Of a stretch of DNA of 64,000 bases, positions 13,001-25,875 are shown piece after piece. Below the pieces are notes generated by a model, which was given only the letters and a program-made list of their open reading frames with translations, was not told where the DNA came from and made no database searches. Each line of letters begins with the position of its first letter. Position 1 is the first letter of the stretch. Position numbers and translations under genes: made by a program. The DNA is from Cinclus cinclus. Taxonomy: Eukaryota > Chordata > Aves > Passeriformes > Cinclidae. The stretch covers positions 5,147,630-5,211,629 of the forward strand of contig NC_085060.1 of NCBI RefSeq assembly GCF_963662255.1, written 5' to 3'.

Positions 13001-16000
13001 CTAAAATTATATAGTTCTCTTCCAGTAACTTGCATGAGAGCTCTCTCTATTTTTGGTTTTAGAGAAAAGCAGGAGACTAGTTAAAATCAAAGAGACAAAT
13101 GCTTTAAAATGGACTCTAATGTCTTGCTTTACATAAAGAGAGTCGCAGGTGCACAAAATAGTGCAACTTTCAGAGAAAAGTTGCTGGGCAATTTAAAGTA
13201 GCTGCATCTGCATTAAAACGTCAGACTTTTCTATGCTGTGAGTCAGAATTTGAAAGTGATATCAAAGCTAGCAGGATAAATCGCTGGTTCCACAGGTTCT
13301 CTCATGCAATTACTAGAAGGACAAGGCATGAAAGTGGAGGAAGATGTGAAGGAATAAATATAGATCACATTGCAGAAGGTAATACCAGCTGCAACTGGGG
13401 ACAGAAGCAAAAGGTAATGATCTAGAATCTTTTGAAGAAATGGTTGCTTGTTACAGGTATGTACTTTAAGTGATTAACTAAGCAAATTTTAAACAAATGT
13501 TGTGACAAACTGAGCTACATCAATATTCACAATTCTTTGTATAAGCTGGGATATGTTTCTTGTAGTGCTCTGTAAGTATTAAATTACCTATGTTTTACCC
13601 TCTGAAAAAGCAAATCAAGAAGCAACTCCAAGATATTTCTTGCCATCCTCAGGTGAAATGCAAAGCCTGCAGGGAGTCTAAGCCTAGGAAGTTCAGCTGG
13701 GACACATAGAAGGAGATTGCTGTCACTTGCAAAGTCTACAGGAGGAAACCTCTTAAATTCAGAAAGCTGAAAGAGAGTGGGACCTGGTGTACCTGTTCCT
13801 TCCTTTCATAGATCCTCCTATCTCCCCTCTCCTGCTCTGGATACCTCAGAGGTCCAGTAAGAGCTGTAATCAGAAAAGCTGACTGGCCCACAAAGATCTC
13901 TGTGGTGCATGCTGTTGACATAACCTATGATTTAAGTGGTAAAGTAATTTAAAAGAGTTGAAGAGTTTCCTCTGCAAACCCAGGTTCTTGCTCTAAGTCA
14001 GATACAGGAATAAGTGCACTCCTGTTTCAGCTCCTGGCCATGGAGTATGGACTATCCTTGTGAGGCCCCAGAATACACTATACACCACCAGAGTGAGATT
14101 TGGTGATGTTTATAAAGAAATAGTTGTCCAGGTTATCTTTTTTTGTAAACCTCATTGAAAGCTTCTGTAATAAAGAGAAGAAAAAGAGTTTCTTAGGTTG
14201 AAAAACAAGTTTGAAAAGGTCCTATCTGATAAATATATCATGAAACCACCCAGAATCATATATCCATGAGATAAAGAACAAGCATCAATAGCATGTTGAG
14301 CACATCTGTACTCTGTTTGAACCATACAAACACCCTGAAGCTAAAGCTCCATAAGAAATTTTACAGAGGGAAGGATTTGGCTGAAAGCCTGAATCTAGGT
14401 TGTGCCACAAGTTCCATTCAATATAACGAGCATTTTAATTTATTGAGCCCACCTGCATAATAAAGTAAAAGCACTATGTAAGAAATTGAATCTAAGTTCC
14501 CCTCTCACAGGGTTTAAATCCAACATGACAACACATTTTCTACTTTCCTTTATGGTCAAAAGAAAAAAAAACAAAGATTCCCCTATTTAAAAGAGACAAC
14601 ATAAGAAATCCCCCCTATTTTTCTGTTGGTAGATTTTGGTTTCTATTTTTTTTTATCTGTAAATTAATTTAGCTGAATGACTACTTCATGTGTAGCAGGT
14701 AAGTAAATACTTGACTCCATAATAAAATCCTTGCTAAAATATTTCATGCATGTGAAATATCAATGACAGTTATATATATGAAAAAAATAATCAATTGAAA
14801 GATATTACCATAAAATATGAAGAAGTTTGTGATTATTCTTTTCCCACATGTTAATCTTACTTTTGTTTTCTCACCTACCATCAGCTGATGAACATGTTGG
14901 GGATTTAGTGGGATTTGGCTTCATAGCAGACTTAAAATGGTGTTAAAATTTTAGATTTTGTTCTCTACATGAAAAAATTGCCTTAATAGACTTTTATCTC
15001 TTCAAGCAGCATAGAGAGTAAGAGCTTACTTCCCTTATAATGACAGTGTAAAAGATTGCTGAAATAGCTGCTTTTGATCTCAGACATGATCAGAGTAACT
15101 GATGTTATGCTGTTACTTAATTTGTAGATTTTTCCAAGCTAAAAGCATTTGCCATATGCCCAGTATGCCTTGACCCTGTAAAATCCATACACTGAGCAGC
15201 CCTTCCCATCTGAATTGTGCCTCTGGCCACATCTGGTGCTTTGGTTGTTTTTAAAAGCAACCTTATCTACATCTGATAGCATTCCAGTGTGGAACTCAAA
15301 AGCAACTGGAAACCTCATGAGGGATTTGGCTGCTCAATGATGTGACAAAAAGAATGTGGATTGTCCACAGGGTTCAGTCACTTTATGGCAGGTTAAAGCA
15401 GCAACTTAGTTCAGAGGAAATGAAAGATATCTGCATGCTGCAGAGTTCAGGAAAGCTTTTGAGCATGAGATAGAGATGAAAGTGTTAATAGAGAATGCAC
15501 AGCAGATCCATGTAATTCAGCACAGGCAGCGGAGAGTAGATGTGAGCAGACAGTGGTGTGGTAACTGTGATCACAGTGAGCTGCACATCTGTCCCAGGTT
15601 GGCTCCAGGAGTGTCCCTCCAGTGAGACTCCTGCCTTGCAGCAGGAAGGAAAGGCTGCTGCCCAAACCCTGCTAGTTTGAGATCTCAGGTAGCTCTTGCA
15701 CGCTTGCCAAGCTCATTGTTAGCCCTTATCAAATGTTTCTGCTCAGCTAAAACCAAAGAATGGTGCATTTGGTGAGATGGAACATTTTCTTTGCTTTCAG
15801 AGACAGTAAAAGGGAAAATGACCAAAAATCATTTTGGATTGTTTCACAGGAAGGTATGATTACAAAGAGATGTGACAGTAACTCCTTTTTGCCTAAAACT
15901 GTTGTTCTTGATGAAGACTGTGTGCACCAATTCTCTCTCAAATGAGGCTTTCTGGGCAGATTTTGAATTTTCTATGTTACTTTGGCTGCTGCTGACTGGC

Positions 16001-17503
16001 TGTGCTTTGCTTTTAGCAATTCTTGATGTTTTACTTGTCTCTATAGGAAAGTCTCATTTCCCTAATAGATAACAATCCTCAGCTGAGACACCTTCACATT
16101 TTACTCCATTGTAAGTTTTGGTGTTTTGGTAATTTCCTTTCCTAGGAGGTAAGTCCTGGTGCTGTAGCTGGGAAATTCAGTGTGAGTAAACTTATTATTT
16201 CTCTAGGCACTTTAAGTTTATTGATTTTTTTAAGAGATTAAGTAAACATATGATTCTTCCATTCTTCCACTGGTGCTTAACTTTAGGCTGATGAATAATC
16301 CTGTTTGTCAATATAGGTAAAATATAGATTAAATGTTGCCCATATAATATTTTCTTGAAATGGTTGTCAATGTGGCAAGCTGGTGAAAATTGTGGATTAA
16401 TGGGTCCACAAATTTATTCCTTGAACATCTACTAACTCTTTTTCAGCAAAATGAAAGGAAATTCTGTATATTTGAATATCTTAATAGAGTGTACTGGGAG
16501 ATGAAAAGGGAGGTTTGTTTATTTTAATACTGGAAACTGTGATATCTGTATAATTTATCTATATAGCTTTTGAATAATCTTTGGCATAATGAAAATTGCT
16601 GTCTGTATATCTGACTCTAACAGTTCATAAAAGACTGTCAGATTGGTCTCTGTCATGTTAGTCCCAAGATAATTTGCACCATTTAATACGTTCATGCCCT
16701 TCTCTCATTTAACCTCAGGACAGTTGATTATTTGGCTAAACTGAGAGAAGAGGATAACAAAAATTATTTATGGGGTTTTTTTTTGCTCAAAGAGAGGAAA
16801 AATGGAGTAGGCAGTGCAAACAAGACATGCTTCTAGAGTTATGTACAAAAAATACACAGAAAATATGAAAGAGGTGATACGAAGTTACAACATTCTACAG
16901 GAAGATATGTTCTTGAGGATTTTATCTTGTAGTAAAAATTAATTATTTACTCATAAGCCCTGTGTGATGGGTTGATTTGTACCTTCATTTCTTGCTACAC
17001 GAGGACAAATCAATGTTCCTTGTAGCACCATATCCATCCTGCCAAAACGTCTATCATTGCTTCACACAGCATTCACCAAAACTGTGTCCAAGTTGTGGTG
17101 ATCTGGGGGACAGTGCTTCCTCTGATCTCTGTTCTTGCAGTAAAGATAAGAGCTGCAAGAAATTGTGTTAATCAGCTCTGTCAGTGGCTCTGAGTTAAAC
17201 AGATGATCATTCTGTCAGTTCTTAGCAGCAGCTTTGTTGATCTCCCATTTTCTAGTATTTTGTGCTCTTGTAAAGAGAGAGCTGAAATGTTCTTTGGTTG
17301 GGTCACAACTATGGTAGAGGTTTTTTCCTCCTTCAGAATTTTTTTCACTCAATTTAAGTCAAGGGTACAGAACTTCCTGTAAAGCACAGAAAAGCTTTGA
17401 GAATGGTGGGTGTAGAAAAAGTGTATATTGTAGAATATACCATGTAAATCGAGGCAAGTGTTTAATTTCCTTCCTCAGTGTCATTTTTTGCAAATGTACT
17501 GTG
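10001..17503. other. Unique AT-rich DNA, no gene seen
   Basis: This is a long stretch without a recognisable repeat or gene. The frames at 10177-10506 (minus, 109 codons) and 12048-12314 (plus, 88 codons) are the longest and show no domain, codon bias or splice context. Slightly more GC-rich patches at about 13680-13920 and 15440-15680 also lack open frames of note. Dispersed A/T runs occur near 14560 and 14645. Confidence 0.55.
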
Positions 17504-17685
17504 AGAATAGAATGGAATAGAACATTTCAGTTAGAAGAGACTTAAAACAATAATTTTATCCAAATCTTTGACCAATCCAGGGCTGACTCAATTAAAGCGT
17601 GTTGTTAATTTGAATTATCCAAATGCCTCTCAAACAGTGGCAGGTTTGGAACATTGAACACCTCTCCAGGAACCTGTGCCAGTGT
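17504..17685 (-). mobile_element. CR1 LINE 3'-end fragment
   Basis: Read on the plus strand, the sequence starts with the reverse complement of the CR1 3' terminus (agaatagaatggaatag). It continues through a diverged form of the reverse-complemented tail and ends with the typical aacctgtgccagtg. CR1 is the dominant avian LINE, and 5'-truncated copies of a few hundred bases ending in an ATTCTATG-type octamer are normal. This copy is strongly diverged from the consensus I remember and is therefore old. Confidence 0.8.
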
Positions 17686-18357
17686 AAAGAAATAAAATTA
17701 TATTCATATAATATCTGAATTGTTTGAAGAAAAGGAAAAAAATAAAAGACAAAAATCTGTGATACTATGAGCGTGACTAATGTATGCTAGTGAATGGAGC
17801 AGTGTGAATGGATTCAAGTGGCCCAAATAATATTTTGAGATTTTTGCATTTAGTCTACCTTGTAAACTCAAAAAAATATCTTTTTTCTCTCTCTGTTACT
17901 CTCCCAGCCATTTATCTTCTCTAGTTAAAGACATCTTTGTCAAAGGGAGTGGTTTTATGTTGTGCAGTCAGGAATGTCTCTAGCTATTATTATAAACTAA
18001 ATAATATCTAGTGGAATATTTTAGCCTTTTAATCCTGATGTAAGAGTCCTTCAAGTAGCTACCGGATGTCTGGAGTATCTGTATCTTGTGGAGATTTTAG
18101 GCAACACTTAAACAGCACCATAAATTTTAATTGTAATGTAATGAATAACTTAATTTGGTGCAGGGTCCCTTGCTGCACGGTGAGTTCTGCTGTGCAGAGC
18201 ATTCTGTCCATCAAGTTTCTGTATATCTGCATCTTATGGGACATTCTAAGGAGCCATGCGTAGCATGAAGATATTTTTCAGTAGCTTGTCTAAAAGAAAA
18301 TAATCCAACTGTTTCGAAATATGGAATGAAAATGATTTTTTTTTCCCTTTTGCTTAG
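17686..18357. other. Unique AT-rich DNA, no gene seen
   Basis: No gene or repeat family is recognised. The last 30 bases form a T-rich polypyrimidine tract running into an AG at 18356-18357 (see the candidate exon that follows). Confidence 0.5.
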
Positions 18358-18780
18358 GCTCCTCTGCCAGCTGCCACACTGCAGAGATTCCAGTGAAGAG
18401 CAGCGCTGGGATGTGGTGTTTTACACAGCACAGCAGGGTGCTCTCTGCTTCCCATGCCAAATGCATCCTGCGGCAGACAAGGGTTTTAAAGGATATACCC
18501 ATGAGGGACTGTTAAACGACTGCAGCTGAAGAGCCAAGTCCAGGAAGGAACCTTATTCTGAAGATGCAGGGTAGGCTTGAACAGCTGCTGACATTAAGAC
18601 AAGCAAGGCATAGCCTGGTTTTGTACAGAATGCACAATACAATGAAAAGTGCGAGGGATGTTGTCCATCACCAACAGAGCTCAGCAAATTAGTTATTTCT
18701 TCAGCTACAAACATTCTCTGACTTTGAAAAGGTTTCCAGAACACTGGGAACGAAAAATAAATAAAACTAATTGAAAAGTT
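18358..18780 (+). other. Possible terminal exon (speculative)
   Basis: A strong 3' splice-site-like sequence (T9-CCC-TTTTG-CTTAG) ends at 18357. The next 170 bases are clearly more GC-rich than the surroundings and stay open until a TGA at 18527-18529. Two overlapping AATAAA signals lie at 18756-18765 and are followed by a GT-rich stretch. Together these could be the last exon of a lncRNA or gene. The 56-odd codons after the acceptor match no family I know, and no upstream exon is evident. T-rich runs ending in AG are frequent by chance in this composition. Confidence 0.2.
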
Positions 18781-21177
18781 CTGTTCGTCTCAAGGATTTT
18801 CAATGAGATCTTTCAGTGTAACATTGCAAGGAGAGGACCACAAAATGGACCTAAGTGCAGTGGTTGGCTGCACAGACAATCCCAGATGTTTGCTCTGTGT
18901 AACACCTTATTTGGTTTTTAAGATTTGGCACACATCGAATTTGGTAAATACATGTTCACTGCTGCTGTTCTGCCTTTTCTTTCTGGATCTGACAAGTGCA
19001 TTTATGTGAGCATTCTTGTGCCCGACTTTACATTATGTGAGAGGAAGCATAGTCGTTTGCACTTTTATGAAATTGAATAAAGGAGCTAATAGCTGAGAGG
19101 AATATCAGAGGGCAAAAGCGTGGGAAATTTTGGTGAAGATCAATTAGAAATTTGCAGCTGCTGGAATAAAACACCTCCACACCCTCCATGTGGCTGTCTA
19201 TGATGAAGAAAACCATTCTTCATAGGCATGCAAAGTAGGCAGTCAATTAGCACTCAATTAAGGCTGTCTAAAAGCGTTGCTGAACATGCAGTAAATGAGA
19301 TGGAGGAGGTTCTTAGGCTTTTGCAGTGTAATAGTGCAAAGTTCATTCCTTTCCATAATGCAGTATTCTCATCTCACATTAAGGATAGCCATATTCTAAA
19401 TTTGAAAAGAATCTAGTTACATTTTGATTAGAAATCATCATAGTAGCTTAGGGACAATTATTTCGAATTTGCCTTGCATTTGTCCAGATTATAAGAAGAC
19501 TAAATTATGTTGTCCCTGTTTATATTATTTTATTCAAATGAAATATTGCACTTTTTAAAATTTATCACATCTGTTATTTTACTACAGCACTGTCCTTAAT
19601 TGCTATCAGAGGCTCACAAAGAATTTTGAGTTATTGAAGAAATTTAATGTCTTTCTGAAACTAAGACAAAGTGATTGTCTTTATCCATTCTATCAACAAC
19701 GACTCTTACCCCACAGAATAAACATGTATATATATGGATATATAAAAATTAGTAAAATTTATTTTTTCTTTTTTTCTTTTTTTTTTTCTTTTTTCTTCAA
19801 TGACAAAATGAATTGTGTGCATTCATTGGATTCAGAGATAGCCATTCTCTAACTAATTCATTAATAGACATCTGTGCTTTCCAGATTAAAATAGTGAGAT
19901 ATTCACTCCAAAACAATATAAGCTGATAACAGATCATGCTCTTGTCTACACTAATGATTTTAGCTAGTATTTAATGCAGAATAATCAGGAAATAAGTAAG
20001 AACTTCAGAATTTCCAGACTAGTGAAATCATGCTCTCTGGTAAACTTACTGAGAGTAAATAAAGAGAACTACAGTAGAACTGAATCCTGTAAACTTCAAG
20101 ACCAAAAAAATTATAATTTTCTTCAAGGAGAACAGCTACTGCCAATTCTTGACAGTTCCTCAGGGCACTAAAGGAGTAATATATAGAAATCACCCTCTGC
20201 TGATCTGGGTCCAACTTTTCCTGGAATCAAAGAATAAAAAAATAAATATGGTCCATTAAACCAAATTAATTGCAGGAAACATTTTTGTTAGGTATTTGGC
20301 AATTTTTTTATTAATTTAAGTGTAGAACAAACTATTAGGGTTTTTGTAAATAATTATGGACATTTCAATTTATGGTGTGCGTTTCCTTGGATAATGGACA
20401 TTTTATTCTGAATAGCATAGAATTTCCTTGCATTATAATATAGATAACACACTTGCTGCTGTTGTTAGTTTCTCTAGAACTTGCAGTTACTTCTCTAATT
20501 CAGTTACTTCTTTGTATCCTATTTCAGCTTATAAACAGAAGATATTATTATTTCTATATACTAAGCTTTCTGACTTGAGAGTGAAGACAGACCAGAGCAG
20601 GAATCCTCCCTGTTCTGTTTTTGAAGTAATTACTGAACTATTGTCCTCCTATTCATGTATTCCTGGCTGCCAAGTTTAGGAATTTCCTTGTCTGTGAAGT
20701 ATGAGAGCAAAATATGCAAAACTGCAAGCCAAGGAGAACCTGCCAGCTCCTGAAATGACATTCTTGCATATCAGATTCTCCAGCAGACAGATGACTACCT
20801 AATTTAAATACCCATCTCATTTAAGACCTTGTGGAGCTGTAGTTGAACTGGACCATTGGAGTCGCTGCATCTCCACTCTAGGCTGTGATTCCTTCAAAAT
20901 GCTGGCAGGAGCAATAGTAACTTGTTTTATAAAATATTCTGTTGCACTGGTAAAGAAGCTGTGTGTAATATACTTGCTGGTTTTTGGCCTCTGCAAGGAA
21001 AATTCTATAAAAACAGTGACAATCCTACCACCACCTACTTTCCAGGCCAGATTCCCTCAACAGAGAAAACACTCATTTGGCCTACTCTTCTTGCATATGA
21101 AGGATGGTGACTAAGATGCTAGAGATGAAAAGTATTTAAACTTGTCTTCTTATTTGCCTCATAACCCAGATAAAGAG
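18781..21177. other. Unique AT-rich DNA, no gene seen
   Basis: Only a T-rich tract (19757-19798) stands out. Frames of 60-80 codons are scattered on both strands without recognisable content. Confidence 0.55.
19757..19798. repeat. T-rich low-complexity tract
   Basis: Runs of T are broken by single C bases. A Phe/Ser-rich open frame across it is an artefact of the tract. Confidence 0.85.
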
Positions 21178-21450
21178 TCAGTTTGCAAGACTTTGAGTCA
21201 ACTCACAGCATTTACCACCCTTATCAAGAGATATCTTTGGCACGCTCTCCAGCCACGCAGTCGTCAGCGCCAGCTGAATTTTTTCAGCTAGAATTACTCC
21301 AGCAGAATACTCTGTGCTTCCAAAGATGCTGAAGCAAACGGGAACATTCAGAGAGATTTCAGTGGGAGCTGGATCGTGTCCTTGCCCATCATCGTGATCT
21401 TTTCTCACTGCAGCTGAAAATTTTTTCTTGTAAAAGAACCCCCACAAGGG
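21178..21450. promoter_or_regulatory. CpG-retaining non-coding block with hairpin
   Basis: Within about 200 bases there are many CpGs (cacgctc, cacgcag, gtcgtcagcgcc, aacggg, atcgtg twice), against almost none nearby. A perfect inverted repeat, agctgaa-tttt-ttcagct, lies at 21272-21289. The stretch at 21355-21375 resembles the core of an old amniote dispersed repeat (caatgggagctggatc, from memory). The minus strand is open for 89 codons, but I recognise no domain. It could be a conserved element, an exapted repeat or an unrecognised exon. Confidence 0.3.
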
Positions 21451-23454
21451 TGTGTTGTCACTTGGGCTCCTGAATCATGTGTTTAGCTGTTATCACTGTC
21501 CTCAGTGTGAGGAAGGCTGGTAATTCTGTAGCTGAGTGCATAGCTGAAGATTTTTAAAGCAATATTTAAGCCTAGTCTCTTAAATTACATAGGTAATGCA
21601 ATGAAATGGGACGGTATGACTTGTTAGAAAGGTCTTTGCATATCCTTCTAAAGAAATTCAGTTACTGCTCCTGGCACATCTGAAGCAACTCTGAGCTTTC
21701 TAGATGTTTAATGTCAGCTTTGACAATATGTTCTAAAAGGGGAGAGAATTTCTAACGACCATCTAAAATTTATTAGGATGTATGTTACAAGAGGCTTTCA
21801 GTCATTTCCTTCTCTGTGAGACTGAAGTGTGTTTATGCAAAGTGCTTGTAATGTCAGGCAAAAAGTACTGACACAGAAACAAAGCAGAAAAGACTCCAGA
21901 AAGTTATTGAATAAGAAAAATTGAATTGCTTTTCATAGGTGGTTTTTTCTCTCCCCTGACTCAATGAGGACCAAAGGAAAACTGTACTTTATTTTATTTT
22001 AGGCATTCTAGAAGATGCAAAACATTCAGTAGAATTAAAATGCATGTAGCTCTTTTGGACTAAAATGGTGGAGCAATTCATCATGGCCTTGTGCCTCAGG
22101 CATCACAGGACACCAACAGAGGAGGTTTGTCTGAAAGATTTAATTGAAGTCCAAGCTTCTTAAAAACTATCCAGCATCTTTCTCACCCAGAGTTTATTAG
22201 GATGACTTGTTTGCTGCTGCTCTTTTTCATGCGTTCCACTGGGAGTAGAATTACATGGGAAAGTTCTAAATTCTATTGACTTTTTTTCCTCACTGGGTAT
22301 TACTTTCAAGTGCTGAATATTGCAAAGTACTGGTTATCTTTCTGTCAGGCCAATCCATACCTTTAAGAAAAACCAAAACCCAAAAAACAAAACAACAAAA
22401 TCTACTAAAACGGACTACTTAAAAAAAAAAAATAGTTCAACTTGAATTGTAGTAAATTTTAAGACTGTATCCTATTATTTACATGACATGTGCTGGTTTT
22501 GCCTTTGTCAGCTTTGATATTTCAGTCATTCATGATTTCTATGGTTCACTAGTTTTTAATTTTTTTTTTTTTTAACATGAGAATTCAAGTGATTTATCAA
22601 AAGAAACCACCATTCTCTTGAGTACTTTATTTTGTATTTTAATTTTCTTTCTTTTCTGCTATCTACACTTCCAGAAATTTGCTGGGACAAGGTCTATTTG
22701 TGTTGGAACTGTTATTAAATTTCATTTTGTGTCCTAAAATTTTCCTGCATTTTAGAGGATCACGTTCATTGCTGGGACTGAAAGTGTGGTTCATAGGATC
22801 ACCCAGCCAACCATTAAACAAGACATTATGAAGTTAGTATTTTCCATCTTCGTTTTGATAAGTTAAAATCAATAAGAGTGATGTGTTTACTCTGGTGGAA
22901 TGGAAATGTTCACATAAATCTCTAAGGCACTGATGTATATCTGTGGAAATGTCAAAGGTTCAGCTCATCTTTCATTGCACAGGGTAGGTTTCTACAGAGC
23001 CAGGATAGATGACCTAAATAAAGATGTCTAGAGTTAGATTTGCTTTTGGTCAAGGCTTCAGGAAACACTGACCTCTGTTATAAGTTGCAAGAACGGGGAA
23101 CTTCTGAGGAGCTACAATGTAAACATTATTTTATATCAGGAGAGGGAATAATAAATAAATTATATATGGAATAATGTATTTCCATAGCATAGCACTTAAA
23201 GAAAGATTGTATTTAAAGCAAATCTTTATATAAAAATTTCTACATAAAATTCATTTTTCTCAGTTCTGAGTTAAATATATGGCATTTTTACCACAAAGGT
23301 TTTCTCTCAGTCTTTGATAAACAGTGAGTCTCCTAAAATTGTAGAACAGTTTTATAAACCTTTTGGAAGTACAGAAAGGTACCTAGGAATAGAAATTGAA
23401 AACAAACTGATGCCACAAACAAACAAGTAAGCAAAAGCCTGGCAATTTTTGGGT
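21451..23454. other. Unique AT-rich DNA, no gene seen
   Basis: The stretch holds an A-rich tract (22366-22434) and a T-run at about 22558-22573, but no gene-like frame and no recognised interspersed repeat. Confidence 0.55.
22366..22434. repeat. A-rich low-complexity tract
   Basis: The tract has mixed AAAAC/AAC units and ends in a run of 12 A. It is simple sequence without flanking retroelement signatures that I can identify. Confidence 0.8.
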
Positions 23455-23880
23455 CCTTCACTACAAGACATGGAGTGTGTCCAGAGAAGGTCTGGAGGAC
23501 AGGACTGACGTGGAGCAGCTGAGGCAACTCAGACTTTTCAGCCTGGAGAAAAGGAGGCTCAAGGGGGATCTTCTTACTCTCTGCAGATGAAATGAGGCTG
23601 CAGCCAGGTGGGGATCAGTCTTTTCTCCCCAGGAAAAGGCCATAGGACAAGAGGAAGGTTCAGATTTGATACCAGGAGATATTCACTAGAGGGTGGTCAA
23701 GCACTGGAAGAGGCTGCCCAGGGCAGTGGTGGAGTCATCATCCCCACAGGTATTTAAAATTTGTGTGGATGTGGCCCTTCATTACATGGTTTGGTGTTGG
23801 ACTTGACAGTGCTGGGACAGTGCTTGGACTCGATCTTAGAGGTTGTTCCTTTTCCAACCTAACCGATTCTATCATTCCAT
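23455..23880 (+). mobile_element. CR1 LINE, 5'-truncated copy (ORF2 C-terminus and 3' end)
   Basis: The copy begins inside the end of the CR1 reverse-transcriptase ORF (cactacaagacatggag, gtgtccagagaagg). It continues through the diagnostic block agcctggagaaaaggaggct and aggctgcccagggcag. It ends with a diverged ttggactcgatcttagaggt, ccttttccaacct, and the terminal attctatcattccat, a variant of the CR1 ATTCTATG tail. About 430 bp survive, the common 5'-truncated form. The coding part is frameshifted and has lost segments, so no functional protein is encoded. The element is old but younger-looking than the copy at 17504. Confidence 0.93.
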
Positions 23881-25604
23881 TTGTGAATGAGAGAAAAAGA
23901 AATTTCACTCTTTTCTCCTTGACTTTTTCCTGCTTTTCTTGTACTATTCTATTAGTGCTCTTCCTGAACTCTATTGATAACACATCTGTACTCTTTTGAT
24001 TCTCTGGTGTCCAATACAGACCAAAGGATGCTGCACCATTGTCCTTCCTGGGACATTACGTTGAAGCTCATTGTCATACTGAGTTGTTCCAGGGATTTTT
24101 TTTTTTTGGAGAATGAGGGGGGAATATCCTGGGGTGCAACGTGTCTGAAACATTTACCTTTTCTAAATTTGATCTAAATTGATGGATGGAATTGAAATTC
24201 ATTATTGGTGTTGCCAGGCAAAGGAGGAGAAGGTGATAAGCAGAAGCAGTCAGATTTACTGAGTGTGGCTGTACAACTTCCTTCTTTGAGGAGGACTGTC
24301 TGAAAACTAATTTGGAGTTATAGTCAAAATTCAGAAACAGCAGGACTTATCTCAAATGTCTGTAAAGGAGTCAGTGAAGGAAGCCCACAAATATGTTTGG
24401 TTCCTTTTTAATACCATTTTCCTAAAATTAGTGTGTAAGCTAGCCAGTTAGAGAAGGATTTGCCTTTGCAAGATTTGGTTACTGTGACCCAAATTCAGCA
24501 TTTTCCAAATGAAAGGAAGTGCACATATTCTCAGGCAGTATTTTTAGATCTTTGTTCATAAAAATAATGTCTTAATTTCCCGTGGAATGCTTCTTTTCTT
24601 TTGGGATGCTGCGTAGCAGGGCAGATCACTAAAGGCCTATATGTCGGTCGATTTTTATGCACAATATTTAAAAAATTCATCAGCCTTTAGTTTGAGAAGA
24701 GAGGGAAGAAAATTCTTGAGGGGAATTATATTTTTATTTTTTTTTCAGTTTTTAATTCCTGTGCATTAGAGGTACAATGAGCCATGGCATATTACCTTGA
24801 AAAAGTATACACTATATCAGTGTAAGTACATTGCTCATCTAAATCAAAAATTGAAGGAAATGTATTTTTTTTCCACAACGTTCAGACCTTCCTTATATCC
24901 TGAAAGTCCTAAATTTGTTGTATAGTCTGTATACTTTTTGTTACCCCAAAAATTTGATACTGGATTCCAGCCTTCATTCATTAATTTAATCAATATTAAG
25001 ACTGGTTCAAATATTTACCTTATTTTCCTTATATTTTGGTTGTAGAAAAACAGTGAATTATGTTGGTTCTCAGAACAGGATAACTGTGCTGTAGGTGCTG
25101 GAGGGCGAGACTGAGCTTTCTTTAATTAGTAGGCATTTTGCTGTTAGTGAGAAATTGCAGCAAAAATCAGTCTACGTGGTAATCTAAATCATATTTCAGA
25201 GCAATATCTCTCTAGTTCTATTGTACTCTAAAGGACATTTTATAAAAGCAAAATAGTGCACCTTTGATGGCACTCTTTAATTTGTATGAGTTTGTCATAA
25301 TTTTTCTATGTTATAAAAAATAAAAATATAGTAATAGTGTTACCTCAGTTAAATAGTATCTGTCTACATTGAAAGGTCAGATGACAAGGCAATTGCAGAA
25401 TAATGTAGGAAATTAGGAGGGGAGAGTAGCTTAACTGTGTCTCTTGGTAAAATAATCACAGATATAAATTGTTCTTTTAGTTGATAGTGAACATCAGGTT
25501 CTTTAGGGCCACTTAGGTCCACAAGCACTGATTTAAGTTTTGCTTAGGGTTTGTGTTTTTTTCCATTCCATCTCTATCCATGGAGATTGCTGAGTTAAAT
25601 GTGG
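23881..25604. other. Unique AT-rich DNA, no gene seen
   Basis: No gene or interspersed repeat is recognised. A T10 run lies near 24098 and T-rich sequence near 24735. Two overlapping frames at about 23971-24177 are on opposite strands and carry no recognised domain. Confidence 0.55.
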
Positions 25605-25875
25605 CCTCTCCTCTCCTCTCCTCTCCTCTCCTCTCCTCTCCTCTCCTCTCCTCTCCTCTCCTCTCCTCTCCTCTCCTCTCCTCTCCTCTCCTCTCCTCTC
25701 CTCTCCTCTCCTCTCCTCTCCTCTCCTCTCCTCTCCTCTCCTCTCCTCTCCTCTCCTCTCCTCTCCTCTCCTCTCCTCTCCTCTCCTCTCCTCTCCTCTC
25801 CTCTCCTCTCCTCTCCTCTCCTCTCCTCTCCTCTCCTCTCCTCTCCTCTCCTCTCCTCTCCTCTCCTCTCCTCTC
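25605..25875. repeat. (CCTCT)n pentanucleotide microsatellite, about 54 units
   Basis: A perfect, uninterrupted array of the pyrimidine pentamer CCTCT (AGAGG on the other strand) runs for 271 bases and ends where the phase breaks to cccttctgg. Long Leu/Ser/Pro and Arg/Gly/Glu frames over it on both strands are pure repeat translations and are not genes. The homopurine-homopyrimidine composition can form triplex (H-DNA), and the GG-bearing strand could form two-tetrad G4-like folds. The absence of any interruption implies recent expansion and a high mutation rate. The true length may differ between individuals or be collapsed in assembly. Confidence 0.98.
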
